Positions 1 through 9,403 of a DNA stretch of 64,000 nt are shown piece after piece. Under the pieces are notes generated by a model. That model saw nothing but the letters and a program-made list of their open reading frames with translations, was not told the DNA's origin and made no database searches. Within the stretch, counting starts at the first letter, position 1; each line of letters starts with the position of its first letter. Source of the stretch: Mycolicibacterium sp. P9-64. GTDB taxonomy: Bacteria > Actinomycetota > Actinomycetes > Mycobacteriales > Mycobacteriaceae. The stretch covers positions 1-64,000 of the forward strand of contig NZ_NPKO01000007.1 in assembly GCF_008329605.1 (NCBI RefSeq), read 5' to 3'. The translations under genes and the position numbers were made by a program.

Positions 1-314
1 ACCTGATCGAGTGAGAACCGGCCCTCCCGCATCCCGGCCGCACAGCGAGGGAACTCCGGCAGCCGATGCGCGACCGTCGCGATGGTCTCGGCGTTCTTGG
101 GTGACACCCCGGTCTTCCACGCCACCAACGCCGGAATCGACCGCGCGCCGGTCATGCCGGCCAGTCCGTCGCGGTCAATCTCGGCCACGATCTCCACCAG
201 CCGGCCGTCGATCGCGTTGCGCTGCCCGGTCAACTCCCCGATCTCGACGAACAGCTCGTCGAGACGCTCCTTCGGACTCACCCGAGGAGCGAAAGACGTA
301 GTGTCCGTGGACAT
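1..314 (-). CDS. DUF222 / HNH endonuclease family protein (13E12 type), N-terminal part only
   Basis: The reverse frame opens with ATG at 314 and stays open to the window edge, so only about 104 N-terminal residues are present. They begin MSTDTTSFAP and continue with the N-terminal pattern of DUF222 proteins: a heptad-like helix (LDELFVEIGELTGQRNAIDGR), then a segment ending SIPALVAWKTGVSP and a stretch with AHRLPEFPRCAAGM. In actinobacteria this domain is normally followed by a C-terminal HNH nuclease domain and is common in 13E12 repeat proteins of mycobacteria. The HNH part would lie outside the window and cannot be confirmed. The forward open frames over this stretch are shadows. Function is unknown; these genes are often multicopy and may be linked to mobile DNA. 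Confidence 0.75.
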   Translation of the reverse strand, partial: MSTDTTSFAPRVSPKERLDELFVEIGELTGQRNAIDGRLVEIVAEIDRDGLAGMTGARSIPALVAWKTGVSPKNAETIATVAHRLPEFPRCAAGMREGRFSLDQ

Positions 315-424
315 GACACCATCAAACCAGAAGGGTCCGACAAAATTTCTGGCTCAGCGCGGAAGGCCGATCGGGGTCGAGCCGATCCGTAGCCCGGTCG
401 GCGCCCGGTCCGTCAACTCAACTC
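315..424. other. Intergenic gap, nothing recognised
   Basis: Short spacer between the start of the DUF222 gene and the stop of the acetolactate synthase gene. No clear hairpin or promoter stands out. Confidence 0.5.
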
Positions 425-2074
425 TTAGAGCGTGTCATCGAGCTGTCCGAGCCGTTCGGTCAGGCGCAGGTTCTCCGAATAGTCGACGGGGCACGCGATG
501 ATCGACACGCCGTCGTCGGCGAGGGCAGTGCGCAGCGTGGGCAACAGCTCGTCGGCGGCGGAGATCCGGTAACCCTTGGCGCCGAAGCTCTCTGCGTACT
601 TCACCACATCGGGGTTGGTGAACCCCACGTAGTAGTGATCACCGAGCTCGAGATCCATCTTCCACTCGATCAGCCCGTACCCGCCGTCCTCCCAGATCAG
701 CACTACCAGCGGAATCCGCTCGCGAACCGCGGTCTCGATCTCCTGGCTGTTCATCAGGAAGGCGCCGTCACCCATCGCCGCGAGCACCTTCGACTCGGGT
801 TGCGCCAGTTTCACCCCCAACGCCCCCGGCAGAGCGAAGGCCATGGTGGACAAGCCATTCGAGATGAGACAGGTATTGCGCTCGTACGTCGGATAGAGGC
901 GCGCCATCCACATCTTCGCCGCGCCCGTGTCGACCAGCACCACGTCACTGCGGTCCAGTGCCGCCCTGGTGTCGGCGACGATGCGTTGCGGCGTGAGTGG
1001 AAAGCTCGAGTCCTGTTGTCCACGAGCGAATTCGTCGGCGAGCAGACCGGCGCCGGGGGCGGCGACCTCGGTGTCGAATCGATGCCCAGCCATCGATGTG
1101 CGCACGGCGTCGAGGGACTCGCTGATCTCGCCGATGATGCCGACGTCGACCGGGTAGTGCACGTCGACCTCGGCGGGGAAGCGATGGACGTGAATGATCT
1201 TCTTGTCGGACTTGGGGTTGATGCGGACGGGATCGAACTCCTGGAGTTCGTAGCCGACGGCGATGATCAGGTCGGCATCGTCGAAACCAAAGTTCACGTA
1301 GTCGTGGCGCATGAAGCCGATGGTTCCCATGCTGTTGGGGTGGTCGTCGGGCATGACTCCCTTGCCGTGGAACGTGTTGGCGACCCGCACGCCAAGCTCC
1401 TCGGACAGCCGTACGAGCGCAGCGGTGGCGTTGGCGCGCGCCGCGCCGTGGCCCGCGAGGATGACCGGTCGCTTCGCTGAACGCAGGAGGTCCACGGCAC
1501 GGACCACCTGGCGCGGCGACGGCGCCTCGGGCTGAACCACGTTGCGGGGCAGGGGTTTGAGGTCGTAGTCGGCCTCGTCGGCATCGATGTGCTCTGGGAC
1601 GGCGAGGTAGACCGCCGCGGGCCGCTCGGTCTCCGCGAGCTTGAAGGCCTTGCGGAACATCTCGGGGATCGCCGCCGTCGTCGGGACGCCGTCTGCCCAG
1701 CGAGTGATCGGGGCGAACATCGACACCAGGTCGACGTATTGATGGGATTCCTTGTACTCGCGGTCCTGCCCGACCTGGGCCGAGATCGCCACCAGCGGGG
1801 TGCTGTTGGTGGTCGCGTCGGCGACACCGAGCTGCATGTTGATGGCGCCCGGTCCCAGCGTCGCCGACACCACGGCGGGACGCCCGGTTACCCGGCCGTA
1901 CATCTCGGCCATGAACGCCGCGGCCTGCTCGTGACGGGTCAGTACGTACCTGATCTGCGATGATCGCGCCAGCGCGCGGGTGAAGTGGATGTTCTCCTCG
2001 CCGGGTATTCCAAAGACCAGGGAAACACCCTCTGCCTCAAGGCACTTGACCATCAGTTCTGCAGCCGTGCTCAT
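425..2074 (-). CDS. Thiamine-diphosphate enzyme, AlsS-type acetolactate synthase large subunit
   Basis: 549 residues with the full three-domain ThDP fold. The N-terminal Pyr domain has FGIPGEENIHF and the catalytic Glu in RHEQAAAFMAEMYGR, the central domain starts near residue 190, and the C-terminal PP domain has the cofactor motif GDGAFLMNSQE. The stretch WEDGGYGLIEWKMDLE and the sequence VKYAESFGAKG match catabolic acetolactate synthases (AlsS) better than biosynthetic IlvB. Expected reaction: two pyruvates to 2-acetolactate and CO2. No small regulatory subunit gene is adjacent, which also fits the catabolic type. The ATG at 2074 has GGAGGACGACG just upstream. It is the last gene of a leftward run with the lipocalin-like and carboxyltransferase genes. 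A related decarboxylase cannot be excluded. Confidence 0.8.
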   Translation of the reverse strand: MSTAAELMVKCLEAEGVSLVFGIPGEENIHFTRALARSSQIRYVLTRHEQAAAFMAEMYGRVTGRPAVVSATLGPGAINMQLGVADATTNSTPLVAISAQVGQDREYKESHQYVDLVSMFAPITRWADGVPTTAAIPEMFRKAFKLAETERPAAVYLAVPEHIDADEADYDLKPLPRNVVQPEAPSPRQVVRAVDLLRSAKRPVILAGHGAARANATAALVRLSEELGVRVANTFHGKGVMPDDHPNSMGTIGFMRHDYVNFGFDDADLIIAVGYELQEFDPVRINPKSDKKIIHVHRFPAEVDVHYPVDVGIIGEISESLDAVRTSMAGHRFDTEVAAPGAGLLADEFARGQQDSSFPLTPQRIVADTRAALDRSDVVLVDTGAAKMWMARLYPTYERNTCLISNGLSTMAFALPGALGVKLAQPESKVLAAMGDGAFLMNSQEIETAVRERIPLVVLIWEDGGYGLIEWKMDLELGDHYYVGFTNPDVVKYAESFGAKGYRISAADELLPTLRTALADDGVSIIACPVDYSENLRLTERLGQLDDTL

Positions 2075-2134
2075 CGTCGTCCTCCGGCTCAGGCGCCCGG
2101 ATGCTCCGGGGTGTCGCCATCGTGAAACACCAGG

Positions 2135-2581
2135 CTATCGAACCGCCTGGGCTGCTCCCTGGCCGCCCGCGCGCAGCCACACCACGCTGGCGTGTGACAT
2201 CGCGCCCGAGTCGTTGGTGGTGGTCACCGACAACGTCAGAACGTCTCCGTCCATGCTGGCGTGCCGGAACTGAGGCTGCGTCAACAGCTCCGGCATCATC
2301 GCGATCGTGACGTCGTGGTGCACGACCCCAACCATCTCCCGTCGCTTCGCCCGCCCAGGGGACGCGTCTTCGTCGACGCTGAACCGGCCCCCGTAGGCGA
2401 TGTAGCCACCCATGTCCGCGTCGGCCAACTGTGCCGACATGTGGCCGTCGTCGGTATAGAGGATCATCCCGTGGGGAGTGGTGCCAAGGGGATGGACGAC
2501 GCGTCCGGTTTCGGCGTCCGTGGTGGTGAACGACACCAACTGCCAGGCACCGACGATGCGGTCGCGCAGTGACTCGTTCAC
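2135..2581 (-). CDS. Lipocalin-like domain protein
   Basis: 148 residues, no signal peptide. The opening DRIVGAWQLVSF and the central LGTTPHGMILYTDDGHMSAQL, followed by GYIAYGGRFSVDE, are the pattern of the lipocalin-like (Lipocalin_5) family, small single-barrel proteins found beside many metabolic enzymes. A specific ligand or activity is not known. Its ATG overlaps the stop of the carboxyltransferase gene by four bases, so the two are translationally coupled and probably act in the same pathway. Confidence 0.75.
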   Translation of the reverse strand: MNESLRDRIVGAWQLVSFTTTDAETGRVVHPLGTTPHGMILYTDDGHMSAQLADADMGGYIAYGGRFSVDEDASPGRAKRREMVGVVHHDVTIAMMPELLTQPQFRHASMDGDVLTLSVTTTNDSGAMSHASVVWLRAGGQGAAQAVR

Positions 2582-4074
2582 GGCATGATCACCGTTCGGC
2601 TGACGGGCTCCGCGGCGACCTGACGGCTGTACAGGCCCCGCTGCAGGCCAGCCAGCAGCGCGTCACGGGTTTCGCGCGGATCGATCAGCTCGTCGAAGCC
2701 GAGCCGCTCGGCCGATCGGTACGACGCCCGTAGTTCAGCGTCGCGCAGCTGCGAGCTGAGATCCTCGGTGGCGTTCGATGCGCGGCTCAACGCCGCCGCA
2801 CCCATGGCGCCCATCGTCGCCCCCGGGTAGGCGAACGTGGCCACCTGGTCGTCGAAGCCGAGCATGGACATCACCATCGATCCGAAGCCGTAGGCCTTGC
2901 GCAGGGTCAGGTGCAGTTTCAACGTGGTGGCCGCGGTCTGGGCGGCGAACATCCTTGCTCCAGAACGCAATACGCCTGCGCGTTCGGAGCGGCTGCCCGG
3001 CAGCATGCCCGGATTGTCGGCCAGGAACACGATCGGAAGGTGAAACGAGTCGGCCACCGTGATGAAGTGCGCGGCCTTGTCGGCCGCGTCGGCATCGATG
3101 GAACCGGCCAGCACGTTCGGCTGGTTGGCCACCACCGCGACGGGATGGCCGCCGAGGTGGGCCAGGGCGCAGATGATCGCCCTGCCGAACCGGGGTTGCA
3201 CCTCGAACCAGTCTGGCCGGTCGAGGATCACGTCGAGCACGGCACGCATGTCATAGATCCGCCGATTGTCACGGGAGACGATGTCGAGCAGTTCCGGGGT
3301 GGCCCGCGGTGCCGTGGTCTCGTCGGCGGGCAGCGGCGCGGGGTAGGACCAAGCACTCGGCGGGAAGTAGAAGAGGTACCTGCGGACGTCGTGGATCACG
3401 GCTTCGTCGTCCTCGGCGACGTTGTGGATCACACCGCTTGCGATGGCGACGGCGGGGCCGCCTAGGTCCTCCTTCGAGATGTCCTCGCCCGTCGACTCCT
3501 TCACCACGGGCGGGCCCGCGGTGAAGATCGCGCCCTTGGTGCTCATGATCCTGAAATCGGACACCGGGGCGACCAATGCGCCGTGGCCGGCAGAGGGCCC
3601 CAGGACGGCGGCGACGGTTGGCACCCGGCCCGAACACTTGGCCTGGGCGATCAGGTCGGTTGGAGAGCGCCCGTAGTGCTCGCCGCTGGGCCGAAAGCCA
3701 GCACCCTCCAGAAGCATCACCAACGGAATTCGGTCCCGCACAGCCAGTTCGGCGATGCGGTAGCGTTTGGCATTGCCGCCCGGTCCGATCGTGCCTGCCA
3801 GCGTGGTGAAGTCCTCGGCACCCACCATGACGGGTGTCCCGTTGACCAGTCCGGACCCGACCACGATGCCGTCGGCGGCCACGTCGCCGCCGACCAGGGT
3901 GCCGATCTCGTGGAACGATCCCTTGTCCAGCAGCTTGTCGATCCGGGCCCGCACGTCGAGCTTGCCCTTGTCGCGATGCTTGGCAACGCGCTCGGCGCCG
4001 CCCATCGCCAGGGCGTGTTGACGCCGTCGCTCGAGGTCGTCGAGCGTGTCGTCCCAGTCCTGTCCCTTCGTCAT
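2578..4074 (-). CDS. Acyl-CoA carboxylase carboxyltransferase (AccD-like) subunit
   Basis: 498 residues, typical of biotin-dependent acyl-CoA carboxylase beta subunits. The N half carries the carboxybiotin-side crotonase fold (DKGSFHEIGTLVGG, GAGFRPSGEHYGRSP, GPSAGHGALVAPVSDF) and the C half the acyl-CoA side (FLADNPGMLPGSRSE, AYGFGSMVMSMLGFD, PGATMGAMGA). It transfers CO2 from carboxybiotin to an acyl-CoA. The biotin-carrying alpha subunit is not in the window. The substrate (propionyl-, methylcrotonyl- or longer acyl-CoA) cannot be told from the sequence. It lies between the ybdD-like gene (13-base gap) and the lipocalin-like gene (4-base overlap). Confidence 0.87.
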   Translation of the reverse strand: MTKGQDWDDTLDDLERRRQHALAMGGAERVAKHRDKGKLDVRARIDKLLDKGSFHEIGTLVGGDVAADGIVVGSGLVNGTPVMVGAEDFTTLAGTIGPGGNAKRYRIAELAVRDRIPLVMLLEGAGFRPSGEHYGRSPTDLIAQAKCSGRVPTVAAVLGPSAGHGALVAPVSDFRIMSTKGAIFTAGPPVVKESTGEDISKEDLGGPAVAIASGVIHNVAEDDEAVIHDVRRYLFYFPPSAWSYPAPLPADETTAPRATPELLDIVSRDNRRIYDMRAVLDVILDRPDWFEVQPRFGRAIICALAHLGGHPVAVVANQPNVLAGSIDADAADKAAHFITVADSFHLPIVFLADNPGMLPGSRSERAGVLRSGARMFAAQTAATTLKLHLTLRKAYGFGSMVMSMLGFDDQVATFAYPGATMGAMGAAALSRASNATEDLSSQLRDAELRASYRSAERLGFDELIDPRETRDALLAGLQRGLYSRQVAAEPVSRTVIMP

Positions 4075-4087
4075 GCGGTCGAGTTGC

Positions 4088-4279
4088 TCAGCAGCATCGG
4101 CTCTGCGGGTTCGCCTCGGTGGCCGCGTGCCGCATCCGCCAGTAGTCCCGTTCGGACATCACGGCCTCGCCGGGGTGGGTGCGAGCGCGAAGGTCGACGT
4201 AGCGCTGGTAGTGGTTGTCGCCCATCAATGATGACCAGTACCAACTGACCTGACGCGCGAGTTCGGTAACTCGTCCCAT
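4088..4279 (-). CDS. YbdD/YjiX family small protein, CstA partner
   Basis: 63 residues. The pattern WYWSSLMGDNHYQRYVDLRARTHPG followed by MSERDYWRMRH and the terminal RCC match the YbdD/YjiX family, which is encoded directly after cstA or btsT in many bacteria; E. coli YbdD also ends in a Cys pair. The ATG chosen lies 55 bases inside the end of cstA in another frame, so translation is probably coupled. Known family role: accessory protein of CstA-type pyruvate or peptide transporters, mechanism unclear. Confidence 0.85.
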   Translation of the reverse strand: MGRVTELARQVSWYWSSLMGDNHYQRYVDLRARTHPGEAVMSERDYWRMRHAATEANPQSRCC

Positions 4280-6522
4280 TGCTTCTGCACCTCCTTCTCG
4301 GCCTTGGTTGGAATGAGACCCGTCGGGGCGAAGATCCGCGACGGTACGGGCTCATCCTCTGACAACGTGCCGACGCCGCCCCTGATTGCCTTCAACGCCA
4401 TCACCACGCCCGCGATGAACACGATGACGACGAGGACGGCGAACACGATCGACAACGTGCCCTGGATGAAGGTGTTGTAGATGACGTTGTCGATCTGGTC
4501 GGGGTTCTTGGCCGCGCCGAAGGCGGTCTTGCCGGCCTCCTTGGCGTCGACGTACAGCGCCCGCTGTGCCCAGTAGCCGACCTTCGGATCGGCCGAGAAG
4601 ATCTTCTGCCACGACGCCGTCATGGTCACCGTGAGGTCCCACAGCAGTGGAACCCCGGGGATCCATGCCCACTTCAGCAACCCGCGTTTGATCACCACCA
4701 CGGTGACGACGGTCAGCGCGATCGCTGCGAGCAGCTGGTTGGCGATGCCGAACAGCGGGAACAGCGTGTTGATGCCGCCCTGCGGTGCGGTCACGCCGAT
4801 CAGCAGGAAGTATCCCCACGCGGCCACGACGACCACGCTGCAGATCCACGCGCCGACGCGCCAACTCGGGTTCTGCAGCTTCCGCAGCGGTCCACCGAGG
4901 TTGCCAAGCGCGTCGGACAGCATGAACCGTGCGACGCGCGTGCCCGCGTCGACCGTGGTGAGGATGAACAGCGCCTCGAACATGATCGCGAAGTGGTACC
5001 AGAACGCCTTGAAGCTCTGGCCCCCGAACACCTGGTGCAGCACCTCGGACATGCCGAAGGCAAGTGTCGGCGCACCGCCGGTCTTCGAGACGATCGACTT
5101 CTCGCCGACCCCATCGGCCGCGGCCGCGATCTCATCGCCGGTGATCGGGGCGCCAGACAGCCCGAGGCCGTTCGCGAAGTCCGCTGCGGTGTTCACGTTG
5201 GTGCCCGTCGATGCCGCGGGGGAGTTCATCACGAAGTAGAGGTGCTGGTTGATGATCGCCGCGGTGATGAGCGCCATGATCGCGACGAACGACTCGGTGA
5301 GCATGCCGCCGTACCCGATCAGCCGCATCTGGCTTTCCTTCTCGAGCAGCTTCGGTGTGGTGCCCGAGGAGATCAGCGCGTGGAAACCGGACAGCGCGCC
5401 GCACGCGATCGTGATGAACAGGAACGGGAACAGGGAGCCGGCGAACACCGGACCAGAGCCGCTGGCGGCGAACGCCGACACCGCGGGTGCCTGCATCACC
5501 GGCTGGGCGATCAGGATGCCGAGCGCGAGCAGCACGATGGTGCCGACCTTCATGAACGTCGACAGGTAGTCACGCGGCGCCAGCAGCAGCCACACAGGGA
5601 GCACCGACGCGGCCAGACCGTAGATGATGATGCACCAGGACAGCGTCACCTTCGACAGGGTGAACCAGTCAGAGCCCCATTCGGTTTCGGCCACCCAGCC
5701 ACCGCTGGCCACGGCAAGTAGCAGGAGGACCACGCCGATCAGCGAGACCTCCGACACCCGGCCGGGCCGCAGGAACCTCAGGTACAGACCCATGAACAGC
5801 GCGATCGGAATCGTCATGGCGATCGAGAACACGCCCCACGGGCTCTCCGACAGTGCGTTGACGACGACGAGCGCCAGCACGGCCAACAGGATCACCATGA
5901 TGATGAGCACGCCGATGATCGCCGCGGCACCGCCGACGGTGCCGAGCTCGTCCTTCGCCATCTGGCCGAGCGAACGGCCGCGACGCCGCGTCGAGATCGA
6001 CAGCACCAGGTAGTCCTGCACGCACCCCGCGAACACCGCGCCGACGATGATCCAGATGGTCCCCGGCAGGTAGCCCATCTGCATCGCCAACACGGGGCCC
6101 ACCAGCGGCCCCGCCCCGGCGATCGCGGCGAAGTGGTGACCGAACAGCACCCGCCTGTCGGTCGGCATGTAGTCGGTGCCGTTCTCGAAAACCTCTGCCG
6201 GAGTGGCATTGTCATCGCGCGGCCCGACGATCTTCATCTCGATCAGCCGAGCGTAGAAGCGGTAGCCGATGACGTACGTGCAGACCGCTGCGATGACGAA
6301 CCAGACCGCGCTGACGGTCTCACCGCGGAAGAACGCGATGATCGCCCACGCGACCGCGCCGACCAGCGCGATGACGCCGAAGATGATCTTGTGCTTGGTG
6401 GTGATGGGGGAGCGGTCGATGATCGCCACCGGCGGATGGTGGGCATCCGTCCGGATGTAGGTGATGTCGCCGACGGTTTCCTCGGTGCGCTCTGACGCGG
6501 TCGGATCAGAAGATAAAGCCAT
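4225..6522 (-). CDS. cstA: Carbon starvation protein CstA, membrane transporter
   Basis: 765 residues, close to M. tuberculosis CstA. It is very hydrophobic with more than 15 predicted membrane segments. It carries the CstA core: GYRFYARLIEMKIVGPRDD, then ATPAEVFENGTDYMPTDRRVLFGHHFAAIAGAGPLVGPVLA, and further on FHALISSGTTPKLL and LFILTTVDAGTRVARFML. CstA proteins import peptides or pyruvate when carbon is short. The ATG at 6522 has GAAAGGAT upstream. It heads the run cstA – ybdD – accD-like – lipocalin – acetolactate synthase; pyruvate use by the last enzyme fits pyruvate import, which is inference. Confidence 0.95.
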   Translation of the reverse strand: MALSSDPTASERTEETVGDITYIRTDAHHPPVAIIDRSPITTKHKIIFGVIALVGAVAWAIIAFFRGETVSAVWFVIAAVCTYVIGYRFYARLIEMKIVGPRDDNATPAEVFENGTDYMPTDRRVLFGHHFAAIAGAGPLVGPVLAMQMGYLPGTIWIIVGAVFAGCVQDYLVLSISTRRRGRSLGQMAKDELGTVGGAAAIIGVLIIMVILLAVLALVVVNALSESPWGVFSIAMTIPIALFMGLYLRFLRPGRVSEVSLIGVVLLLLAVASGGWVAETEWGSDWFTLSKVTLSWCIIIYGLAASVLPVWLLLAPRDYLSTFMKVGTIVLLALGILIAQPVMQAPAVSAFAASGSGPVFAGSLFPFLFITIACGALSGFHALISSGTTPKLLEKESQMRLIGYGGMLTESFVAIMALITAAIINQHLYFVMNSPAASTGTNVNTAADFANGLGLSGAPITGDEIAAAADGVGEKSIVSKTGGAPTLAFGMSEVLHQVFGGQSFKAFWYHFAIMFEALFILTTVDAGTRVARFMLSDALGNLGGPLRKLQNPSWRVGAWICSVVVVAAWGYFLLIGVTAPQGGINTLFPLFGIANQLLAAIALTVVTVVVIKRGLLKWAWIPGVPLLWDLTVTMTASWQKIFSADPKVGYWAQRALYVDAKEAGKTAFGAAKNPDQIDNVIYNTFIQGTLSIVFAVLVVIVFIAGVVMALKAIRGGVGTLSEDEPVPSRIFAPTGLIPTKAEKEVQKQWDELPNSRVRSVGTGHH

Positions 6523-6626
6523 GGTCCGATCCTTTCATCGCACGCCTCCGAGGTTGGCGAAACGGGGGCTTTCGGTCACGACGCCGCTGGTCTGCCGAGG
6601 GTGGCGCTGCACGGCAGCACGGCGGG
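6523..6626 (-). promoter_or_regulatory. Upstream region of the cstA operon
   Basis: 104 bases between the ligB stop and the cstA start. It must hold the cstA ribosome site (GAAAGGAT in the leftward sense) and probably its promoter, but no unambiguous -10 or CRP-type palindrome was found. Confidence 0.35.
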
Positions 6627-8168
6627 TCAGCGCTCGTAGAGGGCGCGGACGGTGTCCACCGTGTCGGCCTCGGCGGGACCCTTGTCGTCGCGATAGCGCA
6701 GCACGCGGGCGAAGCGCAGCGCCATCCCGGCGGGGTAGCGGGTGGACGTCTGCACACCATCGAGGGCGATCTCGACGACCTGTTCTGGTCGGACCTTCAC
6801 TACGTAACCCTCCGTGCCGTCGACCGCCAGTTCGGTGAAGCGCTGCGTCTGCCAGTCGAGAATCGCGTCCGTCATACCCTTGAACGTCTTCCCAAGCATG
6901 ACGAATCCACCCGTCTCCTGGTCGCGCGCGCCGAGGTGGATGTTGGACAGCTTGCCGGTGCGCCTGCCAGAACCCCACTCGACGGCCAAGACCACGAGGT
7001 CGAGGGTGTGTACCGGTTTGACCTTGAGCCAGCCCGCGCCGCGTCGGCCTGCCTCGTACGGCGCCGCAGGCGACTTCGCCATCACCCCTTCGTGTCCCGC
7101 GGCCAGCGTCGCGGCCAGGAACGTCGCCGCAGCGTCGCCGTCAGCGGTGGTCAACCGGTCGACGCGCTGCGCGCTGGGCACGATCGCGTCGAGGGCGGCG
7201 AGCCGATCGGCGGCGGGCAGGTCCAGCAGATCGGTGCCGTCGAGGTGGAGCAGATCGAAGAAGAACACCGAAAGGGGTTGTGCGGCACGGGCGGCCGCGA
7301 CGTCGGCGCTCTTGCCGAAGCGCGACGCCGTCACCTGGAACCGATGCGGCCGCCCGTCCGGTCGCAGCGCGATGGCCTCGGCATCGGCGATGAACTCCCT
7401 CGCGGGCAGCGCCAGCGCGGCCTCTACGACCTCGGGGAGGCGCACCGTGTTGTCGTCGAGGCTGCGGGTGTAGATGGATACGTCGTCGCCTGCCCGGTGG
7501 ATCTGCACCCGCGCGCCATCCAGCTTGGCCTCGAAGATGGCCGTCCCACCGAGCTTTTCGAGTGCATCGCCCACCCTGGTCGCGGTCTGGGCGAGCATCG
7601 GGCCGACCGGCCGCCCGACCTTGAGCGTGAACTCGTCCAATGCGGCCGCGCCGCCGGTCAGCGCCGCCGCCGCGACCGTCGGGAGATCGCCGCCAAGCAT
7701 CGCGGCACGACGCACGTCGGCGACGCGGAGGTCGGCGGCCTTGGCGACTGCGTCGGCCATCACACCGATGAGCGCGCCCTGACGCAGTTCCCCGCCGAGC
7801 AGACGGCGCAGGAAGGTCTGCTCGACGTCGGTGGCTGCGGCGAAGACAGCGTTGACCAGCTCGGCTCGGAGGGCCTGGGAACCCTTGCCCGCGACGGCGC
7901 CGATCTCGGTGAACGTGGCGTCGACCCCGCGCACCGTCAGCGATGGTTCGGCTGCGGCTCCGGGTAGCGAGCGCAGCGCGGCCCACCCCACCCCGATCTG
8001 GCGCTGGGGCAGTTCGCCGGAGAGCCACGCGACCACGACGGCGATCAGCGTCGGATCGGCTTCGGCGGCGGCTTGTTTCAGCAGTTCGGCGATGCGGCCG
8101 ATCTTGACCAACCGCGCCGACACGGAGCCGACGTCGGCGGACGCCGCGGCGACCTCGATGAGCTGCAC
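6627..8168 (-). CDS. ligB: ATP-dependent DNA ligase LigB
   Basis: 513 residues from the GTG at 8168; an upstream in-frame ATG at 8273 would add 35 residues unlike the family, and the M. tuberculosis protein begins close to this GTG. N-terminal ligase domain, then the nucleotidyltransferase domain with the adenylated lysine in [11 protein letters not shown] (about Lys215), [14 protein letters not shown], and the later motifs [29 protein letters not shown]-terminal OB domain follows ([42 protein letters not shown]). It joins DNA nicks using ATP; in mycobacteria it is dispensable beside the essential NAD-dependent LigA. Confidence 0.93.
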   Translation of the reverse strand: MQLIEVAAASADVGSVSARLVKIGRIAELLKQAAAEADPTLIAVVVAWLSGELPQRQIGVGWAALRSLPGAAAEPSLTVRGVDATFTEIGAVAGKGSQALRAELVNAVFAAATDVEQTFLRRLLGGELRQGALIGVMADAVAKAADLRVADVRRAAMLGGDLPTVAAAALTGGAAALDEFTLKVGRPVGPMLAQTATRVGDALEKLGGTAIFEAKLDGARVQIHRAGDDVSIYTRSLDDNTVRLPEVVEAALALPAREFIADAEAIALRPDGRPHRFQVTASRFGKSADVAAARAAQPLSVFFFDLLHLDGTDLLDLPAADRLAALDAIVPSAQRVDRLTTADGDAAATFLAATLAAGHEGVMAKSPAAPYEAGRRGAGWLKVKPVHTLDLVVLAVEWGSGRRTGKLSNIHLGARDQETGGFVMLGKTFKGMTDAILDWQTQRFTELAVDGTEGYVVKVRPEQVVEIALDGVQTSTRYPAGMALRFARVLRYRDDKGPAEADTVDTVRALYER

Positions 8169-8293
8169 TCCACCAGCCTGGCACGGGGGTCGGACACACC
8201 GCCCCGGGATTTGCCAGACCGCGATCATTACCGGCACGTGATGGTACTTTTCGCTGGTCGCTCGCCGAGTCACGGCGCCGGGAAGGAACTGTC

Positions 8294-8602
8294 ATGCCAT
8301 TTAGAAAGTCGGGAGTCGCGGCGCTCTTCGCAGCGACGTGTGCCGCGGTCGCGATCGGTGCTGCGCCGATGGCGGCGGCCGACGACGAGTGCGACCCCTC
8401 GGTGGTGGCCTGCGATTCGGGCAGCGTCGCGGATTCACCCGGCAACGTCGAGATCAACGACTCCCCGCCCGCGTCTTCGGTCGACCAGTACCCGTCCGAC
8501 GACGAGTGGTACTTCAACCCCTCCGGTGGTGGGACGGCCCTGCAGCCCAGCGGTGGGTCGCATGGTGGCGGCGGGGGCGGTGGCGGCGGCGGACACCGCT
8601 AA
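8294..8602 (+). CDS. Small secreted protein with glycine-rich tail
   Basis: 102 residues with a clear Sec signal peptide (AALFAATCAAVAIGAAPMAAAD, cleavage after AAA near residue 30). The mature part is acidic, holds two cysteines close together (ECDPSVVAC) and ends in a run of ten glycines followed by HR. The ATG follows GGAAGGAAC at good spacing. No family was recognised. It precedes the haemophore gene by 67 bases in the same direction and may share its transcript. Confidence 0.75.
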   Translation: MPFRKSGVAALFAATCAAVAIGAAPMAAADDECDPSVVACDSGSVADSPGNVEINDSPPASSVDQYPSDDEWYFNPSGGGTALQPSGGSHGGGGGGGGGGHR

Positions 8603-8669
8603 CCGCGCCCCGGACCTCCTTCACCCCAAGACAATTCATCAGGTATCACGACACTTAGGAGAACGATTC

Positions 8670-9026
8670 ATGTCTTCAACCTCAATCGCGCGGCGCGCGG
8701 CAGGAGCAGCGATCGGTGCTGGTGCCATCGCCGGCGTCATGTTCTTCGGCGGCGCGCCGTCGGCGTTGGCGGACCCGCCGCCACCGCCCCCGCTGGGTTG
8801 TTCGGCCGCGGACTTCGAGCAGGTGAAGGGTGACGTCGCAACGGCGACCTCCGGCTACTTCTTTACCCATCCCGACGTCAACGCGTTCTTCTCCACCCTC
8901 AAGGGGCAGCCGCGCGACTCGGTCGAGAAGCAGGTCAAGGACTACTACGCGGCCAACCCGCAGGTGCAGGCCGAGATGAACGGGGTTCGCCAGCCGATGC
9001 GCGACTTCAAGGCTCGCTGCCAGTAG
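8670..9026 (+). CDS. Secreted haem-binding protein (mycobacterial haemophore family, Rv0203-like)
   Basis: 118 residues. A signal peptide (AAGAAIGAGAIAGVMFF, cleavage after ALA) is followed by a proline run and a helical domain with GCSAADFEQVKGDVATATSG, then FTHPDVNAFFSTLKGQP and VRQPMRDFKARCQ. The two cysteines at the ends of the mature domain and the pattern HPxxNxFF match the haemophore family that includes Rv0203, which carries haem to MmpL transporters. The ATG at 8670 follows TAGGAGAAC. No mmpL gene is nearby, so its partner is unknown. Confidence 0.8.
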   Translation: MSSTSIARRAAGAAIGAGAIAGVMFFGGAPSALADPPPPPPLGCSAADFEQVKGDVATATSGYFFTHPDVNAFFSTLKGQPRDSVEKQVKDYYAANPQVQAEMNGVRQPMRDFKARCQ

Positions 9027-9039
9027 CCGACGTCGGCGG

Positions 9040-9396
9040 TCACCCCAGCAGGTCCGCAAGCACCGCCGCCTCAGCGCGGACGGCGGCTGCCCGCTCGGAA
9101 TGGCCGCCGGTGTCCATCTGTTCGGCGGCGCCGAGTCGCTCGTCGACCTCGGTGCGCAGCAGTGTGCGGATCTCGGCGTCGGTGAGAGCCCGCCTCGGCA
9201 CCTCGGCCGCGCCGAGCCCTGCCGCGCTGTCAGCGATGGCACCGGCGGCAGGGACCTCGACGTCGGGGGTCTCGGCATTATCGATGGTGCTGAGCGCTGA
9301 CCGCAGGGCCGACACCCTGGTGGCGTCGCGGTCCTTGCGGGCGGCCAGGAGTTGCGCGCGCAGCGTCTCGCGCCAGTGTGCGGCGGGCTCGGTCAT
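9040..9396 (-). CDS. GatB/YqeY domain protein
   Basis: 118 residues beginning MTEPAAHWRETLRAQLLAARKDRD, with RVSALRSALSTIDNAE and LRTEVDERLGAAEQMDTGGHSERAAAVRAE. This is the YqeY fold, related to the tail domain of GatB and thought to act in tRNA-dependent amidation or tRNA handling. A longer in-frame start at 9474 exists, but the ATG at 9396 is favoured: it lies 7 bases after a TACCGT hexamer (9404-9409), as in leaderless mycobacterial mRNAs. It runs tail to tail with the haemophore gene. Confidence 0.85.
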   Translation of the reverse strand: MTEPAAHWRETLRAQLLAARKDRDATRVSALRSALSTIDNAETPDVEVPAAGAIADSAAGLGAAEVPRRALTDAEIRTLLRTEVDERLGAAEQMDTGGHSERAAAVRAEAAVLADLLG

Positions 9397-9403
9397 GCGG
9401 TTC

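Noticed and set aside
635-1480. Plus-strand open frame of 281 codons
   Set aside because: Antisense to the acetolactate synthase gene; no family, low-complexity sequence rich in V, G, R and H typical of shadow frames in GC-rich DNA.
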